The notes: generated by a model from the letters alone, not told the origin. Shown: positions 36,842-46,727, numbered from the stretch's first letter. The stretch: 64,000 nucleotides of DNA from Clostridium chauvoei (GCF_002327185.1 NZ_CP018624.1:992001-1056000), one strand, 5' to 3'. Translations and numbers: made by a program.

Positions 36842-37987
36842 ATGCATATAATGTTTGTGCCTTCTTGGTATAATAATGCTAGAAATAAGGTTCATGGAAG
36901 CTTTTTCAAAGAACAAGCAATGGCACTTCAAGAGGCAGGAGTAAAAATAACAGTTGCTTATAATGAAATATGGCCACTAACCTTATTTGGAAAGGTTAAG
37001 GAAAAATCAGGTTTAAATATAAATGTAGAAGATAGTCTTAAAACTTATAGATATAAAAATTATAATTTTATACCTAAAAGCCCATTAATGTTTAAAGTTT
37101 TTAATAGAAGAATGGATAAGATATATAAAGAAATTGTAAAAAGGGAAGGAAAGGTTGATGTTATTCATGCTCAGTCATCTCTTTGGGGTGGAATAAGTGC
37201 AGCATATGTAGCTAAAAAGTATAATATTCCTTTAGTAATTACAGAACATTCTTCAGTAGAAAGAGGAAAGTATCTTAGGGAAAGTTATAAGCCTTTTATA
37301 AAAGAATCGTATTTATTAGCAGATGAATTAATAGTTGTAGGAAATGGACTAAAAAAAGAGCTTTCTAAATTTAGTGGAAGAAATGATATAAAGGTTATAC
37401 ATAATTTAATCCATTTTGATTTATTTAATATAAAAAAGGTTACAAATAAAGAATTTGTGTTTTTTTCCTTAGCATTTTTAGAAGGGGAAAAAGGAATGGA
37501 TACATTAATAAAATCCTTTAGCAAGGGATTTAAAGATACCAATTGTAAACTTAAAATAGGTGGAGATGGAAGTCAAAAGGAAGAACTTATGAATTTAGCT
37601 AAAAAATTAGGTGTAATAAATCAAGTAGAATTCTTAGGAGCTTTATCAAGAGAAGAAGTTTCTAAAAATATGAGTGATTGTAATGCATTTGTTTTAGCAT
37701 CTAAATATGAAACTTTTGGTGTTGTATATATTGAAGCATTAGCTTCGGGAAAACCTGTTATAGGAACATTTAATGGTGGAGCTGAAGATATTATTAATTC
37801 TAGTAATGGTATACTTGTAAAAGTTGATGATATAAATGGTTTAAAATATGCAATGGAATATATAAAAGAAAACATAGATAAATTTAGTCCAAATAAAATA
37901 AGACAAGATTGTGAAAATAGATTTAGCAAGAATATAATAGTAGAAAAAATACTAGAAGTGTATAAAGAAGTTATGAAAATTTCATAG
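36842..37987 (+). CDS. GT4 family glycosyltransferase
   Basis: 381 aa. GT4 hallmarks: FVPSWYNNARNKVHGSFFKEQA at the N-terminus, HAQSSLWGGISAAYVAKKYNIPLVITEHSS, GGDGSQKEELMNLAKKLGV, and the donor-binding SKYETFGVVYIEALASGKPVIG with the E-x7-E pair. Probably adds hexose residues to a lipid-linked cell-surface glycan together with the neighbouring transferase and TagA-like enzyme. Specificity cannot be read from sequence. Confidence 0.88.
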   Translation: MHIMFVPSWYNNARNKVHGSFFKEQAMALQEAGVKITVAYNEIWPLTLFGKVKEKSGLNINVEDSLKTYRYKNYNFIPKSPLMFKVFNRRMDKIYKEIVKREGKVDVIHAQSSLWGGISAAYVAKKYNIPLVITEHSSVERGKYLRESYKPFIKESYLLADELIVVGNGLKKELSKFSGRNDIKVIHNLIHFDLFNIKKVTNKEFVFFSLAFLEGEKGMDTLIKSFSKGFKDTNCKLKIGGDGSQKEELMNLAKKLGVINQVEFLGALSREEVSKNMSDCNAFVLASKYETFGVVYIEALASGKPVIGTFNGGAEDIINSSNGILVKVDDINGLKYAMEYIKENIDKFSPNKIRQDCENRFSKNIIVEKILEVYKEVMKIS

Positions 37988-38001
37988 AGGGGTGAGATAT
38001 A

Positions 38002-38649
38002 ATGTTATTTAAAGAATATAGTGTCAATCAGTTTATTGAAGAATTATCATCAGATGCTCCATCACCAGGTGGAGGAAGTACAGCAGCCTTAGTTGCAGCT
38101 TTAGCTTCAAGTCTAAATTCAATGGTATATTCATTGACTGTTGATAAAAGAGCCTTTGAAAAATTAAAGGATGAAGAAAAAAAACAAATGTTAGACTTTC
38201 AAAAGAAAGCATATGATTTTACTAAATTTTCACAGGAATTTATGGAGAAAGATAGACAATACTTTATTGAATTAATGGCATCTTTTAAGTTAGCTAAAGA
38301 TACAGAAGAAGAAAAAATACAAAGAAGTAAAGCTATAAAAGAAAATACTTTAAAGGCAATGGAAGTTCCATTAAATTTAGCTAGAGAGGCTTTACGCTTT
38401 TATAAAAACATAGAGTTTGCTGTGGAATTTGGAAATAAAAATCTTATATCAGATGCAGGTGTAGCGGCTATACTCTTAAATGCATCAATAGAAAGTGCAA
38501 TAATAAATGTTAAAATTAACTTGAATTCACTAAGGGGAGAAAGTTTTTCAAAAACTATAGAAAGTGAATGTGATGAGATTTTATTAAAATCATTGAATAA
38601 AAAAGATATAATAGCTAAAAAAGTAAATAAAATTATATATCCAAATTAA
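38002..38649 (+). CDS. fchA: cyclodeaminase/cyclohydrolase family protein (methenyl-THF cyclohydrolase-like)
   Basis: 215 aa, formimidoyltetrahydrofolate cyclodeaminase fold. The hallmark DAPSPGGGSTAALVAALA is at residues about 18-36, followed by an all-helical body. Stand-alone clostridial members act as 5,10-methenyl-THF cyclohydrolase (FchA) or formimino-THF cyclodeaminase; no folate genes are adjacent to decide. It follows the glycosyltransferase by 14 nt, likely by read-through transcription rather than functional link. Confidence 0.82.
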   Translation: MLFKEYSVNQFIEELSSDAPSPGGGSTAALVAALASSLNSMVYSLTVDKRAFEKLKDEEKKQMLDFQKKAYDFTKFSQEFMEKDRQYFIELMASFKLAKDTEEEKIQRSKAIKENTLKAMEVPLNLAREALRFYKNIEFAVEFGNKNLISDAGVAAILLNASIESAIINVKINLNSLRGESFSKTIESECDEILLKSLNKKDIIAKKVNKIIYPN

Positions 38650-38650
38650 T

Positions 38651-38697
38651 AAAAAAGACTATCTTAACTATTAAATAGAGTAAGATAGTCTTTTTTG
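38651..38697. terminator. bidirectional terminator
   Basis: AAAAAAGACTATCTTA pairs with TAAGATAGTCTTTTTT between convergent genes. Confidence 0.9.
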
Positions 38698-39486
38698 CTA
38701 ACGTTCAGGTAATTCATTAAGAGACTTAAATTCATAGCCTTCTGCTTTAAGTTTTTCAATAATAGTCTTTAAAACTTTAACATTTGTATCAGATACAGCA
38801 TGTAATAACATAATTGAACCATTATGAGCACCATTAGTTATTTTTTTTACAGCAGCATCTTCAGAAGGCTGATTATCTACAAGCCAATCTTTATAAGCAA
38901 AGCTCCAAAAAATTGTTTTGTATCCTAAATCTTGAGTCTTTTTTAATGAATTTTTTGAATACTTACCCATTGGAGGTCTAAAGAACTTAGGCATTTCTTT
39001 TCCTGTAATTTGTTTATATTCATCTTCTACATCAGTAAATTCCTTATTAAATTTTTCGGAATCAATTATTTTTGCCATAGAAGGATGATGAGAAGTATGA
39101 TTACATACTAAATGACCTTCTTCTTCCATTCTTTTTACAATATCAGGGCATTCCTTTATATATGGTTTAACTACAAAGAATGCCGCAGGAACTTTTTCTT
39201 CCTTTAGTATGTCTAAAATCTTTGGAGTATTTCCATTTTCATATCCTTCATCAAAAGTAAGATATAATACCTTTTCATTAGTATCACCTACGTAATATGC
39301 ACCTAAACTTTCAAAAAAATCTGCAGATTCTTTTGGACATTCAGGAGTTGTACCATTTTGTCTATTAACAAAATACCAGTTTAATTCCTCGTCATCAGAA
39401 ACTAATGCATTAACAGGAGTAAAACAAGGCATTAAAATTAATAAAACTGCTAAAAATAATGGAATAATTATTTTTAGTTTTTTCAT
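38698..39486 (-). CDS. pdaA: PdaA-like polysaccharide deacetylase (spore cortex delta-lactam)
   Basis: 262 aa, NodB homology domain, carbohydrate esterase 4. Sec signal/anchor helix at residues 5-27. NodB motif 1 reads LTFDEGYENG, the form used by PdaA-type enzymes, with motif 2 HTSHHPS and motif 3 FRPPMGKYS. PdaA removes the N-acetyl from MurNAc during muramic-delta-lactam formation in spore cortex. Start ATG with GGCGGTGA upstream on the minus strand. Single gene, convergent with fchA. Confidence 0.88.
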   Translation of the reverse strand: MKKLKIIIPLFLAVLLILMPCFTPVNALVSDDEELNWYFVNRQNGTTPECPKESADFFESLGAYYVGDTNEKVLYLTFDEGYENGNTPKILDILKEEKVPAAFFVVKPYIKECPDIVKRMEEEGHLVCNHTSHHPSMAKIIDSEKFNKEFTDVEDEYKQITGKEMPKFFRPPMGKYSKNSLKKTQDLGYKTIFWSFAYKDWLVDNQPSEDAAVKKITNGAHNGSIMLLHAVSDTNVKVLKTIIEKLKAEGYEFKSLNELPER

Positions 39487-39602
39487 TATATCACCGCCTA
39501 TTATTTATTGTTCATAGTTATTATTAACAAAGTTAAATATATTAAACTTAGTAATTTAAAGAATGATTTGCATAAATTGGAGAGTTATAAGGTGTTTGTG
39601 TG

Positions 39603-39631
39603 TTGAAATAATTATTATTGTAGAGTATAAT
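39603..39631 (+). promoter_or_regulatory. sigma-A promoter for ychF
   Basis: TTGAAA (39603-39608), 17-bp spacer, TATAAT (39626-39631): near-consensus. Confidence 0.8.
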
Positions 39632-39671
39632 TTTAAAGATACGATTTAAGGAAAGAAAGGAATGTACATAG

Positions 39672-40769
39672 ATGAATTTAGGAATTGTCGGGTTACCAAA
39701 TGTAGGTAAGAGTACTTTATTTAATGCTATAACTAAAGCAGGAGCAGAATCAGCTAACTATCCATTTTGTACAATAGAACCAAATGTAGGTGTTGTTAGC
39801 GTTCCAGATAAGAGATTAGATGTTTTAGAAAAAATGTATAATACAAAGAGAAAGGTTTATACTTCAGTTGAATTTTATGATATTGCAGGATTAGTTAAAG
39901 GAGCTTCAAAAGGTGAAGGTTTAGGAAATAAATTTTTATCTCATATAAGAGAAGTTTCAGCTATAGTTCATACAGTAAGATGTTTTGAAGATGAAAATGT
40001 TGTTCACGTTGAAGGTTCAGTTGATCCTATTAGAGATATTGAAACTATAAACTTAGAACTTATATTTGCAGATCTAGAAGTTTTAGAAAGAAGAATGGAA
40101 AGATCAATGAAGCAAGTAAGATCAGGAGATAAGAAAGCTAAGCAAGAATATGAGCTAATGGAAAGAGTAAAAGCTCATTTAGAAAAGAACCTTCCAATTA
40201 GAACAATGGACTTTGTAGAAGAGGAAGAAGAGTTAGTAAAAGGATTATTTATGATTACTTCTAAACCTGTACTATATGCATGTAACATTTCAGAAGATGA
40301 TATGATGAGTGGTAACACTAATAATGAATATGTTCAAAAGGTTAGAACTTATGCAGAAGCAGAAAATTCAGAAGTAGTTGTTGTTTGTGCAAAACTTGAA
40401 GAAGAATTATCAGGTCTTGAAGATGAAGAAAAAGCTGAAATGCTAGAAGAATATGGACTTGAAGAATCAGGTTTAGATAAGCTTATAAGAGCAAGCTATA
40501 AATTATTAGGTCTTATGAGTTACTTAACAGCTGGAGTTCAAGAAGTAAGAGCGTGGACAATAAAAGCTGGTACAAAAGCACCACAAGCTGCAGGAAAGAT
40601 ACACTCAGATATTGAAAGAGGATTTATAAGAGCAGAAGTTGTTGGATATAATGATTTACTTGAATGTGGATCAGAAGCAGCAGCTAAGGAAAAAGGTCTT
40701 TATAGATTAGAAGGAAAAGACTATGTAATGAAAGACGGAGATGTAGTTAATTTTAGATTTAATGTTTAA
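39672..40769 (+). CDS. ychF: redox-regulated ATPase/GTPase YchF
   Basis: Obg-family P-loop protein, 365 aa, typical length. G1 loop GLPNVGKSTLFNAITKAGAESANYPFCTIEPN, G3 DIAGLVKGASKGEGLGNKFL, then a coiled-coil arm and the C-terminal TGS domain (VRAWTIKAGTKAPQAAGKIHSDIERGFIRAEV). Ribosome-associated; family members prefer ATP. ATG 39672 has AAAGGAATG upstream. Monocistronic with consensus promoter and terminator. Confidence 0.96.
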   Translation: MNLGIVGLPNVGKSTLFNAITKAGAESANYPFCTIEPNVGVVSVPDKRLDVLEKMYNTKRKVYTSVEFYDIAGLVKGASKGEGLGNKFLSHIREVSAIVHTVRCFEDENVVHVEGSVDPIRDIETINLELIFADLEVLERRMERSMKQVRSGDKKAKQEYELMERVKAHLEKNLPIRTMDFVEEEEELVKGLFMITSKPVLYACNISEDDMMSGNTNNEYVQKVRTYAEAENSEVVVVCAKLEEELSGLEDEEKAEMLEEYGLEESGLDKLIRASYKLLGLMSYLTAGVQEVRAWTIKAGTKAPQAAGKIHSDIERGFIRAEVVGYNDLLECGSEAAAKEKGLYRLEGKDYVMKDGDVVNFRFNV

Positions 40770-40779
40770 AAATAATATT

Positions 40780-40811
40780 AAAAAAGGGTTGGATTCTCCA
40801 ATCCTTTTTTT
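40780..40811 (+). terminator. intrinsic terminator after ychF
   Basis: AAAAAGGGTTGGA pairs with TCCAATCCTTTTT. Confidence 0.85.
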
Positions 40812-40824
40812 ATTTTTATTATTA

Positions 40825-40844
40825 AAAACCACTTTACACTACTA
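40825..40844 (-). promoter_or_regulatory. inverted MraZ-box-like repeats
   Basis: On the minus strand this reads TAGTAGTGTAAAGTGGTTTT: two 10-bp units resembling the AAGTGG repeats found just before mraZ on the plus strand, in opposite orientation and about 140 bp upstream. Confidence 0.45.
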
Positions 40845-40942
40845 AATATTGGGTTAATATGGAATAGTGCTAGAGCTAAGTGTTTTCAATAGATAGAAAA
40901 GATAATTATTACAAAAAATTTTCAAAAAAAAGTAAATATTAC

Positions 40943-40971
40943 TTGAAGAATAGCTCTAAATTTTATAAAAT
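40943..40971 (+). promoter_or_regulatory. promoter of dcw cluster
   Basis: TTGAAG (40943-40948), 17 bp, TAAAAT (40966-40971). MraZ-type repeats begin 11 bp after the -10, covering the start site. Confidence 0.65.
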
Positions 40972-40981
40972 ATATAGTATA

Positions 40982-41021
40982 AAGTGGTTTGAAGTGGTGT
41001 TAAGTAGTTTGAAAGTTAGAG
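40982..41021 (+). promoter_or_regulatory. MraZ box: direct repeats with 10-bp period
   Basis: Successive decamers AAGTGGTTTG, AAGTGGTGTT, AAGTAGTTTG and AAAGTTAGAG are phased at exactly 10 bp, one helical turn. MraZ is known to bind tandem short repeats before its own gene; this matches the AAAGTG-type repeats known from Mollicutes. They cover the transcription start, so autoregulation is likely. Confidence 0.7.
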
Positions 41022-41033
41022 GTAGGGGTTAAT

Positions 41034-41461
41034 ATGTTTATAGGTGAATATCAACATGCTCTAGATACCAAAAACAGAATGATAGTTCCAGCTAAGTTAA
41101 GAGAGGGATTAGGAAATAAATTTGTTATTACTAAGGGGCTAGATGGATGTTTATATGCCTACCCAGAAAATGAATGGAAGGTATTGGAAGAAAAACTAAA
41201 AAATTACCACTAACCAATAGAGATGCACGAGCTTTTGTAAGATTTTTTTTCTCAGGAGCTTGTGAGATAGAGACAGATAAACAAGGAAGAGGTTTAATTC
41301 CTCAAAATTTAAAAGAATATGCAGGTATAGAAAAGGAAATAGTAAGTATAGGAGTATTGAGTAGAGTAGAGATTTGGAGTAAAGAAAAATGGCAAGAATA
41401 TAACGAATCAGACGTTGATTTTGGTTCGATTGCTGAAAAAATGAGTGATTTAGGAATATAA
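41034..41461 (+). pseudogene. mraZ: transcriptional regulator MraZ, frameshifted in this sequence
   Basis: DNA-binding AbrB-like regulator heading the dcw cluster. The first frame gives [20 protein letters not shown] up to [10 protein letters not shown] then stops; the other frame continues [21 protein letters not shown] to the end. One extra A in the A6 tract (41198-41203) restores an uninterrupted 142-aa protein of normal MraZ length with both SpoVT/AbrB-like halves. Either a consensus error or a fresh mutation. ATG 41034 after AGGTAGGGGTT; rsmH starts 11 nt after the stop. Confidence 0.88.
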
Positions 41462-41472
41462 GGAGTATTAAT

Positions 41473-42405
41473 ATGGAATTCAAACATGTTTCTGTACTTT
41501 TAAATGAGTGCATAGAGGGATTAAATATAAAGCCAGACGGAATTTATGTAGATGGAACCTTAGGAGGCGCGGGACATTCATCACATATAGTTAAGAAACT
41601 ATCAGATAAAGGAAGATTAATAGGAATAGATCAAGATAAAGATGCTTTAAAAGCAGCAGGAGAAAGGTTACAAAATTATAAAAATGTTACTTTAGTTCAT
41701 AGTAATTTTTATAACATTATTAATGTTTTAGATAATTTAGAAATAGATAAAATTGATGGTATGCTATTAGATCTTGGAGTTTCATCATATCAGTTAGACA
41801 CAGGAGAAAGAGGATTTAGTTATATGCAAGATGCTCCTTTAGATATGAGAATGAATAGAGAAAATTCTTTTTCAGCTTATGAGGTTGTAAATGATTATAC
41901 AGAAGAAGAGCTTTATAGAATAATAAGAGATTACGGTGAAGAGAAATTCGCCAAAAGAATTGCTCAATTTATTATTAAAAGAAGAGAAGAAAAAAATATA
42001 GAAACTACATTAGAGTTAGTTGAAATAATAAAAAATGCGATTCCAGCTAAAGCAAGAAGAGAAGGACCACATCCAGCAAAAAGAACTTTTCAAGCTATAA
42101 GAATAGAAGTAAATAGTGAATTGTCAATTTTAAATAAAACAATAGAGGATGCTGTAAAAAGATTAAACAAAGGTGGAAGAATGGCAATAATAACATTCCA
42201 CTCTTTAGAAGATAGAATAGTTAAATTAAAATTTAAAGAATTAGCGACTAGTTGTACATGTCCAAAAGAATTCCCAGTTTGCATATGTGGTGGCACAGCA
42301 GAAGTTAAGCTTATATCAAGAAAAGCAATTGACCCTACCAAGGAAGAAGTTGAAGAAAATCCAAGGAGTAGAAGTGCAAAGCTTAGAATTATAGAAAAAC
42401 TTTAA
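41473..42405 (+). CDS. rsmH: 16S rRNA (cytosine-1402-N4)-methyltransferase
   Basis: 310 aa, SAM-dependent. Motifs: [25 protein letters not shown] (SAM motif I), [24 protein letters not shown] and the C-terminal [12 protein letters not shown] and [10 protein letters not shown]. Methylates N4 of C1402 in the ribosomal decoding centre. Second gene of the dcw cluster, after mraZ as in most bacteria. ATG after AAGGAG with 7 nt spacing. Confidence 0.96.
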   Translation: MEFKHVSVLLNECIEGLNIKPDGIYVDGTLGGAGHSSHIVKKLSDKGRLIGIDQDKDALKAAGERLQNYKNVTLVHSNFYNIINVLDNLEIDKIDGMLLDLGVSSYQLDTGERGFSYMQDAPLDMRMNRENSFSAYEVVNDYTEEELYRIIRDYGEEKFAKRIAQFIIKRREEKNIETTLELVEIIKNAIPAKARREGPHPAKRTFQAIRIEVNSELSILNKTIEDAVKRLNKGGRMAIITFHSLEDRIVKLKFKELATSCTCPKEFPVCICGGTAEVKLISRKAIDPTKEEVEENPRSRSAKLRIIEKL

Positions 42406-42439
42406 AAAGTTAAGTAAAATGTATGGGGGATGTAATAAA

Positions 42440-42940
42440 ATGGGAGAAAGAGAATATGATTATATAAGAGGTAACACAGCTATTAATCCGAGAAGAGATT
42501 ATGGTAATCCAGCGAAGGATAAAAGTGTTAGAGAAAAGCAAAAGATAAAAAGACAAAAGAATAAACATATTCAAAAAGTAAAAAATAATAGAACCAAAGG
42601 TATTTTACAATTATCAGCTGTAATATTTATCTTAGGAGTAGCTACAATATCAAGAAATGGACAAATTTATAATATGCAACATGAGCTTACAACTTTAAAA
42701 GGTGAGATTAAAAAAGAAATTTCTAATGGAGAAGCTATAAGAGTAGATCTTTTAAAATACGCTTCTTTAGATAAAATAAGATCCTCAGCAACAGGAACTT
42801 TAAAGATGACTGCTCCAGATAAGAACTCTACTATAACAGTTGATATATCAAAAAATTATTTTCCTAATATAACAGATGAAACAAATACTCAAAAAGAAAG
42901 TAAGAATATTTTTTCAAAGCTTATGGATGCACTAAATTAG
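42440..42940 (+). CDS. FtsL-like cell-division / septum formation protein
   Basis: About 166 aa bitopic protein: basic cytoplasmic N-terminus, one membrane helix (GILQLSAVIFILGVATI), then a short coiled-coil-like extracytoplasmic part. Position between rsmH and spoVD is that of ftsL, whose products are poorly conserved in sequence. FtsL partners with DivIC and DivIB in the divisome. ATG 42440 is 7-8 nt after GGGGGATG; an earlier in-frame ATG at 42419 overlaps that ribosome binding site and is not used. Confidence 0.78.
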   Translation: MGEREYDYIRGNTAINPRRDYGNPAKDKSVREKQKIKRQKNKHIQKVKNNRTKGILQLSAVIFILGVATISRNGQIYNMQHELTTLKGEIKKEISNGEAIRVDLLKYASLDKIRSSATGTLKMTAPDKNSTITVDISKNYFPNITDETNTQKESKNIFSKLMDALN

Positions 42941-42983
42941 ATGCATCCTACATGTTTTTTTAAAAGAAAATGGGGGAATGAAG

Positions 42984-45179
42984 GTGAAAAAGAAGAATTA
43001 TAGGGATAAGGCATTAATGAGGAAACGGATGTCATTAGCCTTGACAGCATTGACATGCTTATTTGCCCTGTTAATGATTAGACTATCTTACATAATGATA
43101 GTAAAGAGAGGAGATTATGCAGCAAGAGCAGAAGAACAATGGACAAGTGAAGTTAAAATTGATGCAAGAAGAGGGAGAATATTAGATAGAAATGGAGTTG
43201 AACTTGCAGTTTCAGCTAACGTTTATAGAGTGGATTTTGATTTAAATTCAATTAGAGCATATTTAAGGAAAGAGGAAAAAACTAATGATGATATAGCTCC
43301 TTTAATATCAAAAGCTCTTGAAATGGATAATGCTAAGGTTCTTGATGCATTAAATACAAAGCTACCAAGTGGAGCAGATGCAGGATCTGCAACACTTGTA
43401 AGAAGAATAGAAAAAGAACAAGCTGATAAGGTTAAAGACTTAGGAATTCATGGTGTAATAGTATCTCCTGATACAAAAAGATACTATCCAAATGGTAATT
43501 TTTTAGCTCATGTTTTAGGTAGTACAAATGTAGATGGACAAGGACTTACAGGAGCAGAATTACAATATAATGAATATTTATCTGGAGTTCCAGGGCTTAG
43601 AATTTCAGAATTAGATAAATATAATGATGAATTACCGTATACAATATCTAAATTTACACCTCCGATAGACGGAAAAGATGTTACCTTAACAATAGATGAA
43701 AACTTACAAGCTTTTGCAGAAAAAACGGCAGAAAAGGGTTATATAGACAATAAAGCTAAGCAAGTATCAATTATGATAATGGATCCTAATACAGGAGAAA
43801 TTTTAGCTATGGCAAATAAACCGGATTTTAACCCAAATGAACCTTATGATGGTGTGGAAAAATTTGAAGGGGAGACATATGGTGATAGATTACAAAAAAT
43901 GTGGAGAAATCATTTAGTAAATGATACTTTTGAGCCAGGTTCTATATTTAAAGTTGTTACTATGATAGCAAATATGGAAGAAGGGTTAGTAAAAGAATCT
44001 GATACATTCGTTTGTAATGGAGGACTTCAAATAGGACCACATAGAATAAAGTGTTGGAAAACATCAGGTCATGGAGTTGAAACATTACCAGAGATTCTAC
44101 AAAATTCATGTAATGTAGGCTTCATGGAAATTGGTAAGAGAATAGGAGCAGAAAAGTTAAATGAATATATAAGAAAACTTGGATTTGGTAAAGTTAGTGG
44201 AGTTGACTTACCAGGAGAAGCTAGAGGAATAGTTAAAAATACTGAAGATATAACAGAGGCTGACCTTGCAACTATATCCTTTGGACAAACTAATACTCTT
44301 AATGCTGTACAATATATGACAGCTTTTAACTCAATAGCAAATGGGGGGAAACTTATACAACCTCATGTTATGAAGGAAATATCTCATGTTGATGAAAATG
44401 GTGTTAGAGTAATAGATGAAACTTTTACTCCGGAAACAAAAACAGTTTTAAGTGAAGGAAATACAGCAACGTTAAGAGATTATCTTGAAAGAACCGTTAC
44501 TCAAGGGGGAACTAGTAAGTCTTATGTTGAAGGATATCATATTGGGGGTAAAACAGGTACAGCTCAGAAAATAAATCCAAATGGTGGAGGGTATGAAGCT
44601 GGAAAGTATATATCTTCATTAGCAGCATTTGCTCCAGTAGATAAGCCTAAAATTGCTGTCTTTATATCAATAGATGAACCAAGTGCAGGAGCGTATTATG
44701 CAGGTCAAGTAGTTGCACCTTTAGCTAATATATTATTTACAGATATATTCAATTATATGGAAGCAGAATTCTCAAAAGATAATATTGATAGCATAGTTAA
44801 AGATGTAATTATTCCAGAAATACGAAATTTAAATGTTGATGAAGCAAAAAAGATATTAAAAGAGAACAAATTAGAGTATAATATTGAAGGGAATGGTACT
44901 ATAATAACAGATATAAAACCATACCCTGGATATACAGTCAAAGAAGGCACAAAGATTAATCTTTACACAGCAACTACAGGGAATTATAATAAAAATGTTG
45001 TTATGCCTGATTTAAGAGGATATTCTTTAGAGTCTGCTACTAAAGTTCTAAATGATTTAGGTATAAGCTTTACTACAGAAGGAGAAGGCGTTGTAATGAA
45101 GCAAAGCATTCCAAAAGGTGAGCTTATAAATAAAGGAACAGAAGTTAAATTAGTACTTAATGCAGAGTATGGCGATTAG
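42984..45179 (+). CDS. spoVD: stage V sporulation protein D / penicillin-binding protein 2B-type transpeptidase with PASTA domains
   Basis: About 731 aa class B PBP. Membrane anchor near residues 20-40, dimerisation domain, transpeptidase with SIFK (S-x-x-K, in FEPGSIFKVVTM, about residue 320), SCN and KTGT motifs, then two PASTA repeats (NVDEAKKILKENKL and VVMPDLRGYSLESATKVL). SpoVD makes cortex peptidoglycan in spores; its paralogue PBP2B makes the septum. GTG 42984 is chosen because GGGGGA is 6 nt upstream; ATG 42978 lies next to that site. A hairpin follows the stop. Confidence 0.92.
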   Translation: MKKKNYRDKALMRKRMSLALTALTCLFALLMIRLSYIMIVKRGDYAARAEEQWTSEVKIDARRGRILDRNGVELAVSANVYRVDFDLNSIRAYLRKEEKTNDDIAPLISKALEMDNAKVLDALNTKLPSGADAGSATLVRRIEKEQADKVKDLGIHGVIVSPDTKRYYPNGNFLAHVLGSTNVDGQGLTGAELQYNEYLSGVPGLRISELDKYNDELPYTISKFTPPIDGKDVTLTIDENLQAFAEKTAEKGYIDNKAKQVSIMIMDPNTGEILAMANKPDFNPNEPYDGVEKFEGETYGDRLQKMWRNHLVNDTFEPGSIFKVVTMIANMEEGLVKESDTFVCNGGLQIGPHRIKCWKTSGHGVETLPEILQNSCNVGFMEIGKRIGAEKLNEYIRKLGFGKVSGVDLPGEARGIVKNTEDITEADLATISFGQTNTLNAVQYMTAFNSIANGGKLIQPHVMKEISHVDENGVRVIDETFTPETKTVLSEGNTATLRDYLERTVTQGGTSKSYVEGYHIGGKTGTAQKINPNGGGYEAGKYISSLAAFAPVDKPKIAVFISIDEPSAGAYYAGQVVAPLANILFTDIFNYMEAEFSKDNIDSIVKDVIIPEIRNLNVDEAKKILKENKLEYNIEGNGTIITDIKPYPGYTVKEGTKINLYTATTGNYNKNVVMPDLRGYSLESATKVLNDLGISFTTEGEGVVMKQSIPKGELINKGTEVKLVLNAEYGD

Positions 45180-45198
45180 ATTAAGAATTTCCATTTTA

Positions 45199-45233
45199 TT
45201 TAGCATGTGGGAATATCACATGCTAAATTTTTA
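45199..45233 (+). terminator. hairpin between spoVD and murE
   Basis: TTAGCATGTG pairs with CACATGCTAA, then ATTTTTA. Confidence 0.75.
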
Positions 45234-45284
45234 TACAAATACCATTATTGGAGGTTCTTCGTATAATATTAAGGAGATGGTGAG

Positions 45285-46727
45285 ATGAAACTAAAAGAAT
45301 TATTAAATGGAGTCGAATATGAAGTATTAAAAGGAACTTTAGATAAGGGGGTAGATCATCTTCAATATGATAGTAGAAAAATAGTTGAAGGTGATATGTT
45401 TGTTTGCCTAAAAGGATTTGAAGTAGATGGGCATAATTATGCAAATAAAGCAATAGAGCTTGGAGCTAAGGTTATAATTTGTGAAAGAGATATTGAAGTA
45501 GACAAGGAAGATGTAACAGTTATTAAGGTAAAAGAAGGAAGAAAAGCTTTAGCTACTATGTCAGCAAATTATTATGGAAATCCTTCAAAGAAACTTAAAC
45601 TTATAGGTGTTACAGGTACAAATGGAAAAACAACAACTGTATATTTATTAAAATCTATTTTAGAAAAGTCAGGTAAAAAAGTTGGTTTAGTAGGTACAGT
45701 TGCAAATTATATAGGAACTAAGAAGCTTAAATCAGAAAGAACTACACCAGAATCTTTAGAATTACAAAAATTATTTAAAGATATGGTTGATGAAGAATGT
45801 GAATATTGTGTAATGGAAAATTCGTCACATTCATTAGAATTAGATAGAGTATATGGTTGTGAATATGAAGTTGGAATATTTACAAATTTAACAAGAGATC
45901 ATTTAGATTTCCATAAATCTTTTGAAAATTACTATAATGCAAAATTTAAGTTATTTGAAAGAAGCAAAAATGTAGTTATAAATGTTGATGATAATTATGG
46001 ATATAAAGTTTTAAATGACGTTAAGAAATTAAATAATAAAAATATAAGCACTTATTCAATTAATAATGATAGTGATTTAAAAGCAAGTGACATTACATTA
46101 AAAGAAGGAGATATTCACTTCAAAGTAAATGGTGTAAACTTTAATTCATTATTACCAGGAGAATACAATGTTTATAATGCTTTAGGTGTTATAGGCGCTA
46201 TGAGAGTAGAAGGTATTGATGATAAATTTATAAAAGCAGGGCTAATGGATGTAATTGTTCCAGGTAGATGTGAAAGAGTTGGATACAAATATGATATTCC
46301 ATACGAAATAATTATAGATTTTGCTCATACTCCAGATGGACTTAAAAATATATTAGAAACATTAAAAGGATTTACTAAAAATAGATTAATAGCAGTTTAT
46401 GGCTGTGGTGGGGATAGAGATAAAGTAAAAAGAGCAGAGCTTGGTAGAATAGGAACAGAAATAGCAGATCTTGCAATAATTACTTCAGATAATCCAAGAA
46501 ATGAGGATCCTATGGCTATTATTAGAGATATAGTAGCAGGTATTAATAGAACAAACTATATAGCAATTGAAAATAGAATTGAAGCTATAAAGCTAGCTAT
46601 AAAAATGGCAGAACCAGGAGATGTAATAGTACTTGCAGGTAAGGGTCATGAAAATTATCAAATAACTAATCAAGGATATATACATTTTGATGAAAGAGAA
46701 ATTGTAGAAGAAATTTTAACAAAATAA
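45285..46727 (+). CDS. murE: UDP-MurNAc-L-Ala-D-Glu:meso-DAP ligase
   Basis: 480 aa ATP-dependent Mur ligase adding the third stem-peptide residue. P-loop VTGTNGKTTTVYL, carbamyl-Lys region and the amino-acid specificity motif DNPRNEDP, which marks meso-diaminopimelate as substrate rather than lysine. ATG after AAGGAGATG. Followed 15 nt later by murF; order spoVD-murE-murF-mraY is the Firmicute sporulator arrangement. Confidence 0.96.
   Translation: MKLKELLNGVEYEVLKGTLDKGVDHLQYDSRKIVEGDMFVCLKGFEVDGHNYANKAIELGAKVIICERDIEVDKEDVTVIKVKEGRKALATMSANYYGNPSKKLKLIGVTGTNGKTTTVYLLKSILEKSGKKVGLVGTVANYIGTKKLKSERTTPESLELQKLFKDMVDEECEYCVMENSSHSLELDRVYGCEYEVGIFTNLTRDHLDFHKSFENYYNAKFKLFERSKNVVINVDDNYGYKVLNDVKKLNNKNISTYSINNDSDLKASDITLKEGDIHFKVNGVNFNSLLPGEYNVYNALGVIGAMRVEGIDDKFIKAGLMDVIVPGRCERVGYKYDIPYEIIIDFAHTPDGLKNILETLKGFTKNRLIAVYGCGGDRDKVKRAELGRIGTEIADLAIITSDNPRNEDPMAIIRDIVAGINRTNYIAIENRIEAIKLAIKMAEPGDVIVLAGKGHENYQITNQGYIHFDEREIVEEILTK

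Noticed and set aside
41196-41513. 105-codon open frame on the minus strand across mraZ
   Set aside because: Low-complexity Leu/Phe/Ile-rich translation opposite a well-recognised MraZ frame; no start signals.
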